Of a DNA stretch of 64,000 nucleotides, positions 38,201 to 53,200 are shown piece after piece. The translations under genes and the position numbers were made by a program. The stretch comes from Rhynchonema sp. JSB1_4 (Eukaryota; Nematoda; Chromadorea; Monhysterida; Xyalidae). The notes beneath the pieces were generated by a model. It did no database searches and was not told where the DNA came from. It saw only the letters and a program-made list of their open reading frames with translations. The DNA lies in contig JASAMV010006793.1 of assembly GCA_030248065.1 (NCBI GenBank), positions 62,001 to 126,000 on the forward strand, given 5' to 3'. Within the stretch, counting starts at the first letter, position 1, and each line of letters begins with the position of its first letter.

Positions 38201-41200
38201 GTGGGTAGACGCTTGAAGAGGTATGACGGAAGTTTTGCCCTTATTTTTTTTGTTCCGTTTCTTGCGAAATAATCCCGTCTTCATGTATGTAGCTCTGACG
38301 GCGATCGAAAACCATTAGGATTCAGTCAATTATTATAGGTATTGGTCGCACAACGATCATATAAGAATTCATCAAATCAATCCTGATTTTCACGTTCAGT
38401 CACTCTTAACCACTGTGCTATTTGTGATTCTCATACATTTTCAGCTGAAAATAATCTAGCAGAGCACCCGCGTTGCTGCGTGCCTGAATATTTTGGTGAC
38501 TGCATTCTTTGTGTGTGATCGCGCAATGCAACATCATTGCCCCGTCACTTTCCTGCTTCACGATTCAGGAAAAAAATTTGACCAATTCTTATAAAGTCAT
38601 TGTGCGACCAATATCTGTCAAGACGCACTCGGCGAATTCAGATGTGTTCTCAACTGTAGATAACTGCACAATTGTTATCGCACTGACGATGACCTGGTGC
38701 AACAAGAGTGACACTCAGGAGCATCCAATATCCACAATCCATAATTCCAGTCCCCCAGCCCCGAGCAGTGTTGGTGCCTACTCGTGTCGTGTGTCGGGTC
38801 GTCGTTATGCCGCCGTGTGGAAGTCATCAACGTTGATTGAATGCACTGACATTCGACTTGACAGGGGTCCGAATCCGGTGTCGATTAGTGACCACGACAG
38901 CAACGTACTAAAAGTCGCCAATGGAGCCGCGGTATGGAGCTTTTGAAGTTCGGGTCCGCCTGTCTTATATACGTTTGGGCAAAAACTTGTAAGATTTCTT
39001 CTTTGTAGAAGTTAGTAGCCCTGCAAAAAATACAGTACCGCCAATGCTATGTACGTACATAGACCTGTGTATGCCGGTGACCTGCCGGTCGCCTCATAGT
39101 AAGTTGCCCATAAAGCCATAATTGCCATTCATTTTCAGTTGTCAGTGTACGCGTACGCCTCGTGTGACGCATCAACATGCAATGGCCAGGGCATGTGCGT
39201 GCAGGTTTGTATAGTCAGTTGGTGTGATTTCAAGTTTATAACTTTGAGAAGCAGGGGGTTTGGGCTTTGTGGGCTCCAATTGTGCAGATCTGAGCTCAGT
39301 CCAGCACCAGGCTAGACTGGGTGGGTCCGGCCACCATGCCGGGGGCAACACCACACTCCGATGATCCACAAAGCCCAAACCCACTGTGCATCGATCGCAC
39401 TACGCAAAGCGTTATGCGTGCCACAAGCGCACCCAATGCATTAACTTTGAAAAAGCTTGTGACTAACCAAGCAGATGCCTCACCTCACATCTCAATCCCT
39501 TATAATTCAGGGCAATTGTGTGTGCGAGCCACGTTCCACCGGTGATTACTGTATCGATCGTGTGCTCTACACACCAGCCATTGATCAACGCAATTTGCAG
39601 TCGACTGCTGTTGAGGGCCAACCGTACTCGGTCACAATGCGCACACTTGAAGTTGGTGGCTATTTCATGGGTGTAATATTTTTTGGAATTACGGTTTTTT
39701 GCGAAGCATAGATGCCATAGTCTCGATTTTTGCGCTCAAGTTGGCTCGGGTGCAAATGTGGTTCGCCCTTATAATGACCTGAGCCACCAATGGTGGGCAT
39801 GATAGCAAGCCGAAGTGGTGGCTGAAAAAATGAAAATGATTAATTTTTAACTTAAAAATGTGTTTAAAATTTTTTGCAGGATCAACCAGTGACGTGGCAG
39901 TTGACTCTTGGCCCACCGGGGATGAGAGTTGGCAGCGGTACAGGGTTACTACAATGGCCGTTTCCCGTTGGAACCACTGAACCCGTGGATGTCCATGTCA
40001 GTATACACAGGGTTTGGAAGTGGTTTACATTATCTACCTATGTTCTTGTTAAATATGGCAGTGAAGGGCAAAAGTGCCGACATTTTGTGGTAAAAAGTAA
40101 AGTGTCCACTTTCCTGAGGATAGTCTTCGTGGCGAACGGACGAACATGCCCGTTTTCAGCATTTCCCTTTCCAATTAACACCGTTATAAATACTCACATC
40201 AATGAAACATCACACAATCAGGTGTCAGCGCAATCTGAGCTTGGCGCAACCGAAGTGCAATGGACCATATCCGTCCCGATCACATACGAAGTCATACTGG
40301 ACTCACTCGCCATGGCAGACGCAACAATCACGCCGGGACAATCCGTCAGAGTGAAAGGTATGCACGCAGGCTGGCCGATGTTTCAAGGTTTTTTTTTAAA
40401 TTTCGATTAGTTTCCAACGGCGTGACTACAGCAGACGAGCAGTCATGCGTTTGATACAGACGCGCGAACTAATGAATGAATTACAGATTTTGTTTGGACG
40501 TGCTTTTGCGTCTATCACACTGAGCTGTCGACCGAGCTTTCCACCGACCTTTACACCCAACTGACCTTTACACCGTTTCGAAAATATCACCCATGAACCA
40601 CTGTTGTATAAAACATTACGACTTTTGTTCAGTGGATGGAATTCACAAAACAAATTCAAGTTCACCGTCAACCACACCGTCATCATTCAAAGTCAGATGT
40701 TTCGGCTGACGCTGGCTAATGCAGCAGACACGATTTTGTAAACGAAAGGTCAACTTTGAGGCGTTGTTGTGCATGACTGGATGCGTTTCTCTCCTTATTG
40801 TTATTTTAAGGAGGTAACACAAGCGTTTTGGAAGAGTATTTCCCAGTTTTATAATTTTCTGAAAGAAGGCAAGAAAATAAACAGATGATCACCAACGGCG
40901 GTGCAAAAAATTTTGACTGCGGTCAACGATCGCAACATTACTTCAACGCCACTTGCAGATATTCCTAAAACTCTGAAATACTCCTCCAGAACCATTACAT
41001 CCTTAAAATAACGTTTTGTTGCGAAAACCTGCAACCATACAAAACAACGCGTCAAAGTTGATACTTCGTTTAGAAAACCGCGTCTTGTCCATTGGCCAGT
41101 GTGACGCTGAAACATCTGACTTTTGAACTTTGACGGTGAACTTGATTTTTGTTAATTTGCTTTGTGAATTCCACCCACTACCGTGCACGAAACGGGCCAA

Positions 41201-44200
41201 ACAAAACAAGAAGGAAGCAGCCCCCCCCCCCCCATCACCCTTAACTGCAAGGAACTATTCGAAATTCAGCACTGCAAGGCAACGGTATTCAGCCAATGGT
41301 GTGCCGAGTGGGTAATGTTTCAAAAAGCCAGGGTTTCTGCAGTTACTTGCTAAAAGGCAAACAAATTGTCGAACATAGTGGTCGGCCCCAGAACGTAAAT
41401 GCTGTGTGTGACTTTGCATAGAATTGGCGTCAGGTTCTGTTTGATGTATATGTGTACATTGCAAGGTTTAAAAATATCGGTCTCCAATTGAGAGCTGTGA
41501 AGGTTCAGCAACATGCAAAAAAAAACGTCTGTGGGCTCTAAAGTGGAAATTTAAATCTCGTTGTGGGTGCGCTGTTGACTACAAGTACTTTGTAGCTCGG
41601 TCAACACATCAGTGGGAACACCCCTGGATGTTCTGGCCACTAAGTTTTCTCAAGTTAAATTTCAAACTTCATGTTTTTTTACGTTTTTCTGTCAAATTAG
41701 AGTCTAAAATGAGTAAGTTTTCAAAAAGAACAAGAAACGTGTGTTATAGTCACATTATGACCGTCATGTGTTCAAAGCCGAAATAAATTTCGTCCTTTTC
41801 TCATACTTCAACCGTGAGGAATACAAGCTCGATGTTTCACCTTCGTTATATATAAACTGGACTCAAAGCAGGGTTCGGTTCTCGTGCAAGGAACCCGTGA
41901 ATTTTAAAATTATTTTTTGGCACGTTTGCCCAGTGAGGCAGAACGTTTTTATTCCGACAGTGAGCATAATATGGAAATGCTAAATTTATGAAAAATATTA
42001 TCATTGTTTTTTAACCTTTGACCGTGTAGGGTTTGGAGCACAGCGTGTTTGATCTGTTTTGACCTAAGTAAGATATACCCCAATTATCACTTCGCAACAA
42101 ATGCTCTCTCTGTTCTGCGTGTCATGCGTTCTTTGACGCAAAGTTTTGGCCGATTGTTTCGCTGGAGGTTCACAAAAGCCAGTACCCTCTCGTTGACTGT
42201 GTCTGTCGGCGGCGGAACCCGACCCGGTCCAATCCGATTACCAATTTTGATTTCATTCATTGTTTTTTCATTCAACTCCAAGAAACTAAAAACCTCAACG
42301 AACAGCCTGAATTTTTTGAGGCCGAGTGATGTTTCACACGGACGCACCCGAACTGTCGATGTGTCCAGTGGATGTGCGGTTGTACAACGACGACGAACTG
42401 ATATGGAAACACGTGATGATCGTGAAGAATGGACAGTTTGACAAACACATTGTCGTGCCACAATTGGACACGATTGACTCGAAAAAGCACTTAGTGCTGG
42501 TGCGTGCGCTGTTGGATTTTGAGAAGAATTTTGTGGAGACTTTATTTGGCCAGTTAATTTGAAGCCTTTACACTGACTATGGCCTGGTGCACCGCCTGTC
42601 CCGTGCATTCATATTTAGGCATCGGTTTGTGAACAATGCATTGTTGGCATCGTTCGCCCAGTTGGCTCAAGTCCACTGAGGTGGTTAATGTTTCATATTG
42701 TAGCTAGTCACCCATCCCGGGATTCCGCTGATACCACCTCCAACCAAGCCCACGGCACGCCGTCAAGTGCAACTCGCGGATTTCACAGTCGCACTTGACC
42801 GAACTCAGATAAAGATAGGAGGTAACAGGGAATTCAGTGAAAATTTGGAAGTCTCACTTGGCAATACCGGATCAACGGCGCTCAGCGGATTGGAAATTGA
42901 GGTATTTGTTCTTCTTGTTGTCATAACAGTTTTTGTGTGTACGTACAAGGGTTCGACAAATTAAAATTATGTGCTGTTTCTCGCAACTTACCTTTCGTGT
43001 CGGAAACATTCTTGTCTCTAGAAACTTCGAAACGAAATTCAATGTTTCACACTCTGTTTTTGATGACCACAGCAGATGTGCGAATTTTGTTTCAGTGGGA
43101 GCAAATAACGTTGAAGATGATCTACTAAAACATTTTCACTATGGCAGACTTATACAAGTTGTTTCAGATGCAAAACAATAGTGATGCCGATATCTCTCTC
43201 GGTCCTGGGTCTTCATTACCGGACACGATTGCAGCTGGTTCAGCGATAAAACAGGTTTAGATTCTGCTGTTTTTTACGATTTTTGGCAAAAAATTTTGGA
43301 TTAAATGCAAATGGTTTTTTTCAGACAATACAGCTCGTCGGCTCTTCCCTGCCCGAGAACGAGCCCGATTTCGTAGTCACCCTGATTTTCAAGGTCACCC
43401 AACCGCCTATATCACGTCTGGTGGTTGTTCGAGCGACTCGCAAGGGTGTGCGCTACGGATATTTGATTTCACAACCATCAAAGCTTCAGTTCAATGTGGC
43501 CAGAAATGCGCCGGCCAAACTGCAGACGGTGAGACTTTATGTTGGTCATTCTTTTTTGTGTGGAATTGAAATTGCGCGACAAAAACAGTGGAGTTTGCCA
43601 CAGGCTTCAAAAGTAAGTTGATGTTTTATGTGAGCTATACATAGCTATAAATGATATGACCAACTCGGGCCGCATCGCATCATAAAACTTTATTTGATGC
43701 TTCACTCGTCGTTTATAGCAAACGTATTTGCGTTGATGAACGTTCTCAGTTTCGGTTCCAGAACATGGCTGGCCAACGTCACCGTGGGGAGCAGGAACTT
43801 TTTCAAAATTTTTGTCCAAGGGTCTTGAAAACACCTTTGTTGATTATACTCTCTGATGTTTCATATTAGTAACACAATCACACTATGTCACAAAAAAGTA
43901 CGTATTTTTCGATCCCAATGAATTTGTATACATACATATTTATTTTAATGTGATATGTTCTAGCATTTCAACTGCAGATCACGTTGACCAACATCGGCCA
44001 GGCAGCAGCCGGCCCTCTGACAGCCTCGGTGGAGCCGAGGGACTCGTCAGTGAAAGTGGTATCATTTGTGACTCAGAACATTCGAACGCGACTGGTGACA
44101 GTGCAAAGTGGACAAAGCGCCACCCTGACACTCAATGCCCTGCACGACCAGACACAGGTGATGGTCGTTTCAATTCGAAAAACAGCATAAGTTTCTTTTT

Positions 44201-47200
44201 GAACACATTTGTCTTATTAATGTTGGTTAAAAACGGTAATGTTTCATCGCTCATATATAAGACGTCACAGTGCCCATAAATTCATGACATGAGGAATTGT
44301 CTCACATGAGGAAAAGACATGAAATATTATTTGGCGAATCTTTCTCAAGGAAAGGTTTTTCAAACAGAAAACATGAAACGAAGACAGTTGTCATTAACAA
44401 AATTGGTCTTGACTGGGGGTGTGTCCAAGATAATTCACCTGATGCACTTTTTCAGTGTTGTGGTGTCTGTCTGACGATCTTTTGTTTTTTACTCACATGT
44501 CATTACAAATGTGCACAGATACGCACACATGCACAAACGTTAACCAGTGAGACGTGCACCTTTTAGTTTGTGTCAGGAAAAGGAACGTCAAAAATTTTCA
44601 TTACCTCAATCTCAAATCTTTCGACCTTGAAACTGTTGATGCTTCACGCAGGGTTTATAAGGCGCAGCGGCGTTCACCGGCAGGCTTACGCTTAAACATC
44701 ACACTAGAGTCCAACCTAAACTCTAGATTTATTCTTTGGCGGGGCTCTCCACAGACTTGGAAGCCTCACATTCACATGAAGCGATATTGTCAGGCTGAAT
44801 CGCCATATTTTGGGTTGCAATAATTGGATGTTGTGGCACTCTGTAACGCATTGATGCATTTTGTATGTTCGAAAAGTGAACTAAGAATTTATAACTGCTC
44901 TGTATCACTCGTCGATTCAATGTTTCAGCCTGCCACGGGTCAAGGCACGATTATTGTGCGCAACAGTGCCACACAACGCGAACTGCGCATACCGTACACC
45001 ATACGCACGCAACAGATCGTGTCCAGACCGGTGCCTCTGAAAGTCCATGTCACCGATGAGCTCACGGGTTCAGCTTTTTTTGCTCACAGATTTTTTTGCA
45101 AAAATTAATTAATTCGAAAATTCAGGTTCGAACGGCGTCCCTCTGGTGGTTGGTGCCGAGGTTCGGCTGACCAGCCCCAGAACCGGATCCTCAGACACGC
45201 AGTTCACAAGCACTGATAACTGTGAGGGTTTTTTAATATGGTGTGTTTGAAACATCAACAGATCACGTTATTTCTCATGATGGGCTTTCAGCGCCTCTAC
45301 TTTTCCATACGGTCCCCGTCGGAGACTACAACCTGGACACAAATTCTGTGAAACATCACCCACACAGTCAGATGATAAGCGTACATGGTGAATGTTATTG
45401 ATTTTTGTTTTTGATTGCAAGCGTGTTCAAATTTAAGATAGTTTTCACCAAATGATAATTTTACAATGAATTTCCTATTTTAGTTGCAAATTAAAATTTC
45501 CACAATTTAGGCGCCCACGACAGCGAGAAGATTATCGAATTGCATCTGATTACCGTGGAGGAAACTGTGCTTTTGCAGAAAAATGCCACCGATAACAAAT
45601 ATGGCGTGGTTGTGCGACGAAAACAGACGCAGGATTTGAAGGTCAGTCGATTGGTGTTTCATTTTCATTTCTGAGTTTCGACTTTCGGTTCACTCAAAAT
45701 TTTTTGGCTTGTTGTCCTAATTATCTTTATAAACAGGGGCAATGTTCCACAGTAAAGTCCAATCTATGTTTCACGCATGCACTAAATTACACACCTGCGA
45801 GAATATGCGAAAAAGCGCATTCTCTCTTTTATTGCATTAAGAAGATTTTTTGAGGGCTCCGCTTTGTTTTTATTGCGGGGCAGTGTACTTTCACTGTCTT
45901 CACCAGCAATCCCAGGTCCTATGTCCACAGCACACCGTGTTCATGTTTCAACATCTTGAAATGGTTGTTTATGCATTCCATGAAATTGCCACACATATAC
46001 AGCCCATAGAAACCACCAAGATTCAATTTAGAGGGGATGACAGGACATGATTTCGAAAGTTTTCCTTGTGTCCTGCTGATATCTATGCAAAATGCTACAA
46101 AGAAAGACAATTTGCAATTGCAACTGGCAAGATTGTTTATAGTTTACTGCTGATGTTTTAGCTCGCCCATAAGGGCACACACACATCATCCGCGGACCAA
46201 CTTCAAACGCTTTTTTCTCGAAAAAGTGATTTTTCCATTTTTTGAGGTCGTTCTGTCATTTTTGGCATCGCGATATCAATGAACTTTGTACGCACCGTGA
46301 ATAACGTCACTTCGTAAACAGACGCCAACTGATGTTTCCTTTCACGCACATTTTTGTTAATGAGATGGCCACCAGCCCTTCTTCATATGAGCGTGCTTCT
46401 TTCTGTTGATAAAAAACAGGACTACGTCCTATGTACTTGATGAAGTTCACAAGTCTAAAGAAACGGCCGTTTGCTGCCTTGTCACAGTACTTACATATGT
46501 GCGGAATTGCGAAAAACGACTATTGTAGTGCGTCACTGCTAGTATCGATTACAACAGTCACCACTGCTGATGATTCAGCTGGGCTATAAGAGAACCTGCA
46601 CCGTAGTTAGTCAACTTCAAACCCGTTTTTCTCGAGAAACGTATTTATTCATTTTTTGCCGTCGTTCTGTCGTTTTTGGCATTGCGGCACTGCTGAGCCT
46701 GGAGTTCACTCCATTTTCATAATTTGTGAGTTTGTAATCAGACAGCAACTGATGTTTTATGCCCTTGATAAAAGATAACAGTTGTACTTCCCTTGGCCAT
46801 TAGGAAGGGTCTTCCATTTTTAGGTGCGTTTGACGAAAGAATAACATCGTTATTTACAGTGCGACTAGCCTGCTAAAATCTGAAAAGTACTTCAGGAAGG
46901 AGTGTTTAGTTTTGTGACCAAGAAAAGTTCTAAAACGGGCCCAAACCACACTCAGTGAACATAAATGTGACAGAAATCTAGCTTCAGCAATGAACTATGT
47001 AAAGTAACACTACGCCAACACGAGCCCGATTTCGGAGCTGGCAAAATGGTGAAACATTCAGACGTGGCTGCTGATTTGGGAAACGTTACACGTTGGGGAA
47101 TACAACGTGGCGCATGATGATTTTCTCTTTCTTTGCGTTTTGCAAGTTCACCACCTCCGAAACCGGGCTCGTGTTGGCGTAGTTTGCCTATACACATGAG

Positions 47201-50200
47201 CGTATGGTAGAGAATCATATTGCCATTTTATTAGTCCTAGGGGATGAACTAAATTACCTTTATGTTTTATAACATGCACAAAACAGGCACAGAACTGACT
47301 CAGTTGATCCCGTGGTGGACAAAAAATTAGAATCGATTCAAAGTGATCGGAAATCTTTCCACTTACAGCCCCACCTGCCCATGATCAGCATAACCACCGC
47401 AGGACATTCGCACCCTTTCGTGTCACCCACCAAGCCATCCACCCAGTTTGTGCTCACAATCCGAAATGATGGCCAGGTTGGGGCGATATTGGTTGAGCTC
47501 GCATTTGAATCGCCGCGCTTACCGTTCAGGGTGGAGCAGAAGGTGGGCGAAGAGCTTCTTCGTTTTAGTGGTTATGAGTTGTTTTATTTACTCGTGTTAT
47601 TTTTTGATCAAAAAAATTCAATATTTTGCCAACAGCCATTATCTAGCATTACTATGTTTACTATTCTTAAAGATTTTTTATTTCAAGACAAAACTGCTCA
47701 TTGTGACAAGCATTGAAATTTTCAGTACGCGGCTGTTTGGAAATATAAGAACATTTTTGGTTGAACTTACAAGTTAAACCATTCGAACTTCTTGAAAAAA
47801 TATGACAAAAATTGAGTTCAAGAAAACTTCAAAAGCACCATTTCACAGTCGCGCATCAGCACCATCCTGCCACCAAACTCCATTTCGGCATTGACAATCA
47901 AAGTTGATCAAAACCCGTTGGCCAATCTGGATGTGACCCAATGTCATTTCTACAAGTTGCCTGTTCCGTACTCGTACCTTGCCAGATCAGGCAAACAACA
48001 GATCAGAAATGCCCTATTGATCGTGCGTAGTGCGCTGATGCTAAAAATGGACGAAATGCCGATCATTTGCGATGGTTGATTTTATTTATTTTGAAACTAC
48101 CGCCGAGATAAACATCCGATTCAACTGTTAACAATGCCATTAGCAACCAGACAAAGCTACACACTTGTTGTCATGGCCAGGGGCGCAGGTACTGGAAGGT
48201 ACCTGATAAACAGACAGTTATCGGAAATAAAAGTCAAAGCGGCGAAAAATTTTTAATAACAAGCTTTTAGTTTTATTCGACGACGGTGGTGCGGTGCGCT
48301 CAGTTGATGTTTCAAGCAACACATACAGTCACTCAACTCTTGCTTGTGATTGTGTGCAGGCACAAAAGCAGGCGTGTGCTGTTGGATACAGGTACATAGG
48401 CCGGTGTTGCAGTTCTTTGGTTTGATTACTTTGCAAAGCACTTCATTTCTTTCTGTTAGCTACTAAACGTTTTCAATGGATCATGGCTGTGACCAATAAT
48501 GAATTTTGGAGTTACGAATTTTGCAAACAAACCATAATTGCCCATTCATTTTAGCAAATTATCATCCTGCGAAAACGCCTACACGCAGTTGGTGCGCTCT
48601 ACACCAGGGCTGGGTGTTCTGTACGGCCTAGTGCATTTCGTGGTGTCCTGCAAACACAGTGGGGTGAACCTGATGGATACATTGGGCGCGTTGAGGTTAC
48701 TGTAGTTGGCTTTGGTTTGTTGGTTCTTGAAGTTAGTATTACCTACAGTTCCGGGTGCAATTCTAGGCTGAAAGTTGAAGTTGCGTGCACGCGGCGTGCA
48801 CGCGCGTGCACGCGACTTCCTAGTGCTAAAACATAGGGAGCGCACGCCAGCGCACGCGCAAAACTTCGCGTGCACGCGCGTGCACGTGCGTGCACGCGCG
48901 TGCACGCGAAGTTACTTCGACTTTTGCCTATACTTTGCACTGTTTCGCACGCGCGTGCACGCGCGTGCACGCGACTTCAACTTTCAGCCTAGAATTGCAC
49001 CCGGTACTGTACATTGGGTGATATTTTCGAAACGGTGTAAAGGTCAGTTGGGTGTAAAGGTCGGTGGAAAGCTCGGTCGACAGCTCAGCGTGATAGACCT
49101 CAGTGTAAACTTGAAACATTCCACGTTAATAAGAGGCAAAGTTTCACGTTTACACCGAGCTACGCCGACCGAGCTTTCGACCGAACTTTACGCCGACCTT
49201 AACGTCCAACTGACCTTTACACCCTTTCGAAAATTCCACCCAATATATCAGTGTGTAAGTACATACCTTACTGTGATCCTCCAAGCCACACCACCAAACA
49301 TATGGACACGGCAGGGGTTGAACCTGCGTCTTCCGGCTGTTCTAACCAACTGAACTACGCGTCCTTCTGACAGGCGGGCTTGAAGGATCTCACATACCTA
49401 TGCAGCACCAAATGACTGCACGAACAAGGTATGCTCACTGACTCCATAACGTGTAACGCACACTGCGTATACACACACAGCCACTCTCAGCGTAACACAC
49501 ACTGACTGCACGGGCTGTAGCACAGGTCAACGGACCACTATCACACCGCCTCCCCTTTTACCGAAGGTTTGGCCTCAAACCGACGCTCTCTGTGAACCAG
49601 CGCAACGTGGCCCACAAGGAATATATACGCACAAATGTACGCAAATCAACTTGTGTCCACACGTAGCGCCACCTCCCCCTCTCAGAAGGTCTGACCCCAG
49701 ACCGGCTCCTTGGCCGTAACTGCGGGTTGGTTCACTTGTCGGGCTCACCATTTGTGATCCTCCAAGCCACACCAAACATTATGGACACGGCAGGGGTTGA
49801 ACCTGCGTCTTCCGGCACCGGCTGTTCTAACCAGCTGAACTACGCGTCCGTCTGGCTGGCGTGCTTGAGCGTGCTCTTATACCTATGCAGCACCAAACGA
49901 CTGCACGAACAAGGTATATAACGTGTAACGCACACTAGCGCGTATACACACACAGCCTCAGTCAGTGTAACACACACTACTTCACGGGCTGTAGCACAGG
50001 TCAACGGATGACCACGATCACACCACCTCCCCTTTTACGAAAGGTTCGGCCTCGAACCGACACTCTCTGTGAACCAGCGCAACGTGGCCCACAAGGAACT
50101 ACGCACAAATGTACGCAAATCAACTTGTGTCCCGTCCACACGTAGCGCCACCTCCCCCTCTCAGAAGGTCTGTCACGTCGGGCTCACCAATTGTGATCCT

Positions 50201-53200
50201 CCAAGCCACACCACCAAACATATGGACACGGCAGGGGTTGAACCTGCGTCTTCCGGCTGTTCTAACCAACTGAACTACGCGTCCTTCTGACAGGCGGGCT
50301 TGAAGTGTGAATTACTAAATGTGAAGTGAACTAGTTTTCCGCTCCTGGGATCACCAGCGGCAAGTTTCACTGATTCGTAGTCCTTGATGACAGCCACTGG
50401 AAGCAACATCAGCCAGCATCATTCCAGATGTCACACTTCCACCAACGAGCTATGCGCGCACGCACACATCGACGTGGCGGACAACGTGGAGCATTTCATG
50501 ACATTGCTGGAAGTCACACAGGATTTGATCAGTCCGTTAAGGTGCGTTTTGGTTCTGATGTTTCAAACTTAAGAATGCTTCGTACATAATCATCCAAATT
50601 TCGTCGCTTCATCCGAACCAAAACAGATCGCACATAAACTTTTTTCAAAGACTGGACTCCCCACCGTCTATCGAGTGGCTGTCCACCTTCCGTGACTGTG
50701 TGTCCGACCTGAGTCCCGGTGGTTTGCATTTGCAACCGAACGAAATCAATCGATTGAGTGCCACGATGAATTACACTGAATTCATTCAAAATTGGAATCT
50801 GCTGGTCGGCGCTGCCACCAAAATGGTTTGAAACTTTTGTTTACTTCAATTTGTTACCAATTTGCTAAGCATAACTGATTGTTCGTCACAAAATTGTCGT
50901 CGCCAGTTTGTGGTTGGCAAAATTGGACACTAAGCCAATTCAAGAGAACTAAGATTTGACCATCTTTTCAGTCCAACAACGCTTCTTTCGACAAAAAGTT
51001 CAACCAGCTGATTCAAGTCCGGCTATTGTTGGATGACATACAAGCAAAATTACCGGTATTATTTCGTTATTTTTTGTGTTCATTATGGCATCGTTTATTT
51101 TTGATGAATTTTGCCGTCCACTGCAGGCCGCCTCACGTTCCATATTATCCTTTCTTGACAATCTAATCCTAAACGATCTGACCGATGCCGCACCTACGGC
51201 TGCAAGCCTAGCCCCAGAACAATGCGCCGACGCTACGGTATCTTTGACACCGTCCCTGATCCAAGAAGGCGGCCAGTTCACCCTAACCTTGGCACTGACC
51301 AATGCGAATGCTGATATTGCACTCAGACGATTTTCGGTTTCCGTGGATTTTGTGCCCACTGACCTTGATGCTGCAAGAGGAATCAACTTTACTCCAGGTT
51401 CGTTGAAAACTTACTTGTTTTCAGTTTTTCAAGTTTAGCAGAGCATTCAGCAATGAGCAGTTTACACCCATTCACCGCACATGACCGGACGGAATATCCG
51501 AATGAAACAAAATTTGAGGGATATTCTGTCCGATTGAAGGGCTGGGATAGTCGTGTCCGTTATCGGCATGCCCATTTGTGAAACATCAGCAGGCATCAGA
51601 CACACGTTAAAACAGCCGAAATCATTTTCATTTACATGTATGTATGTTTAGATCAGCCCCGTCTCACGGGTATCGGATCAATAAACGGTATTGACAACCT
51701 GAGCCCAAGCACCCAAATGACCTCAAAATGGCTGATCCGATCACATATGCCAAATCGATTGACGAAATCATTGGTGTTCGAGGTTTGTCCCTTCATTATA
51801 GTACTTTTCTTGTTTCTGATATTTCGCATGTTTCGCAAAAAGTTTGCGCTCAGTGACATGCAATTGATGTTGCACGGGCGGTATAAACGAAACAACCATG
51901 CCACCAAACGCTCAGAGTTGGCAATTAAAGTTTTTAGTCCAAAATGTGATTTTCTGCCGCGCTCTGATTTTCAGAGTGTCATGGCAGCTGATGAATAAGC
52001 CCCATCTATGGCCATTTTGAGCGATGCTTCCCATTATGCTTTACATAATGGGGACTTATTTGGCATTCTCCAGTAGCAACCTTTTGTCCAATTTAGATTT
52101 TTTGTGAGCTAATGTTTCACGCAAGATATATATTTGCAGACACGGATTTCTGTAACGTTTGCGTTGTCGTCGGGCCGTGATTTCATGACGACGCGCATCA
52201 ACGCGCCGCATTTGACTGTGCTGCCACGCAACGCTGCTAAAATTTTCTACTTTTTGAACAGAAAGGTGCGATCCAGTGATTCTTCATGCTTTTCTATTTT
52301 GATCTGGAATTTTTTCAGGTATAGTCCATCCACCAGCTCATGACACTTTTCGTCAGCTGAAAAGCTTGACAGGATCCAGTGCTGTTTCGGTTCCGGTTCC
52401 GGTCGGCTTACGAAACAGAAAAGAAAGAGAAATCGGTTTTTATTTTATCTTTGTGCACCGTTTTCTCTGACATTGCCTTGCGGATGAACAATTTCTCACA
52501 ACGGAACCTGAACCTCCCAAACAGTGCCATGAGCTGATGGACGGACTATACATTTTCTTTCCACATTTGGTCAGTGTGCGCCAGTAAGTTTGTATGTGGT
52601 TAAATTTCCCAAAATCGTCTGTCGCATGTTGATGAAACCAACAGAGCACGTTCATTTGTTCCAGTTGACACCAACAGACGCCATTCCGTATTCGGCGCGC
52701 GTTGTGCTTGCAAATTCAGGGTACACTCCATTGAAGAATGTACAGTTCGGTCACCCGTCCATTTCCATTCTGCGTCGATTGGGCACATCAACCCTAAGTC
52801 TGCCAGGCGCGGGCCAGCGGCAGAATGTCGAGTACCAAATTGCGAAAATTGAGCCCAGCGGTGGTCTAACACGCACGCTTGAAACATTAGCCAGCGGGCA
52901 GAAAACTAATGTTTCACTGTACATATCACGCATTACGGATGGATATTTTGAGTCGCTGCAATTTTCGCCGTTGGAAAACGGAATGATGTTGAATTTGGAC
53001 CAAAGTGACACTTATTCGGTGGTGAAAACTGGACTGCATGATAACGGCACGCTGGTCACAGATGCAAAAGACGATTTATTATTGTTCGATGAAGCATCAG
53101 CCAGCTTCAAACCTGTCAGCAGGTTCCGGATGGACAGGGTTCGTTTTATTCATTCGTAATTTCCGGGTTTTGGTCAATTTGTGAATATGAATTTTTGGTG

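Larger units (their letters stand above)
35874..38220 (+). other. Main protein: EGF-like repeat row
   Basis: Exons 28-33, residues about 1363-1643. Tandem EGF/laminin-type repeats with closing motifs CRCDSGYRGTNC, CRCYSGWSGSDC, CECYEGYNGPDC, CRCFTGWTGPNC, CRCFNGRIGADC and CVCDSPWTGAAC. One more (CNGQGMCVQGNCVC) follows in exons 35-36. Exon boundaries mostly match single repeats. Confidence 0.9.
49268..50305. repeat. Tandem array carrying three tRNA-like sequences
   Basis: Two and a half direct repeats of a 440-480-bp unit, each beginning GTGATCCTCCAAGCCACACC and containing AACCAGCGCAACGTGGCCCA and AGCGCCACCTCCCCCTCTCA. Each unit start holds a minus-strand tRNA-like sequence. The array lies in one intron of the main gene. 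Confidence 0.75.

Noticed and set aside
48360..48391. Possible extra exon (GTKAGVCCWIQ)
   Set aside because: Using it breaks the phase with the next exon; extending the 48,144 exon to 48,198 gives a clean in-phase join.
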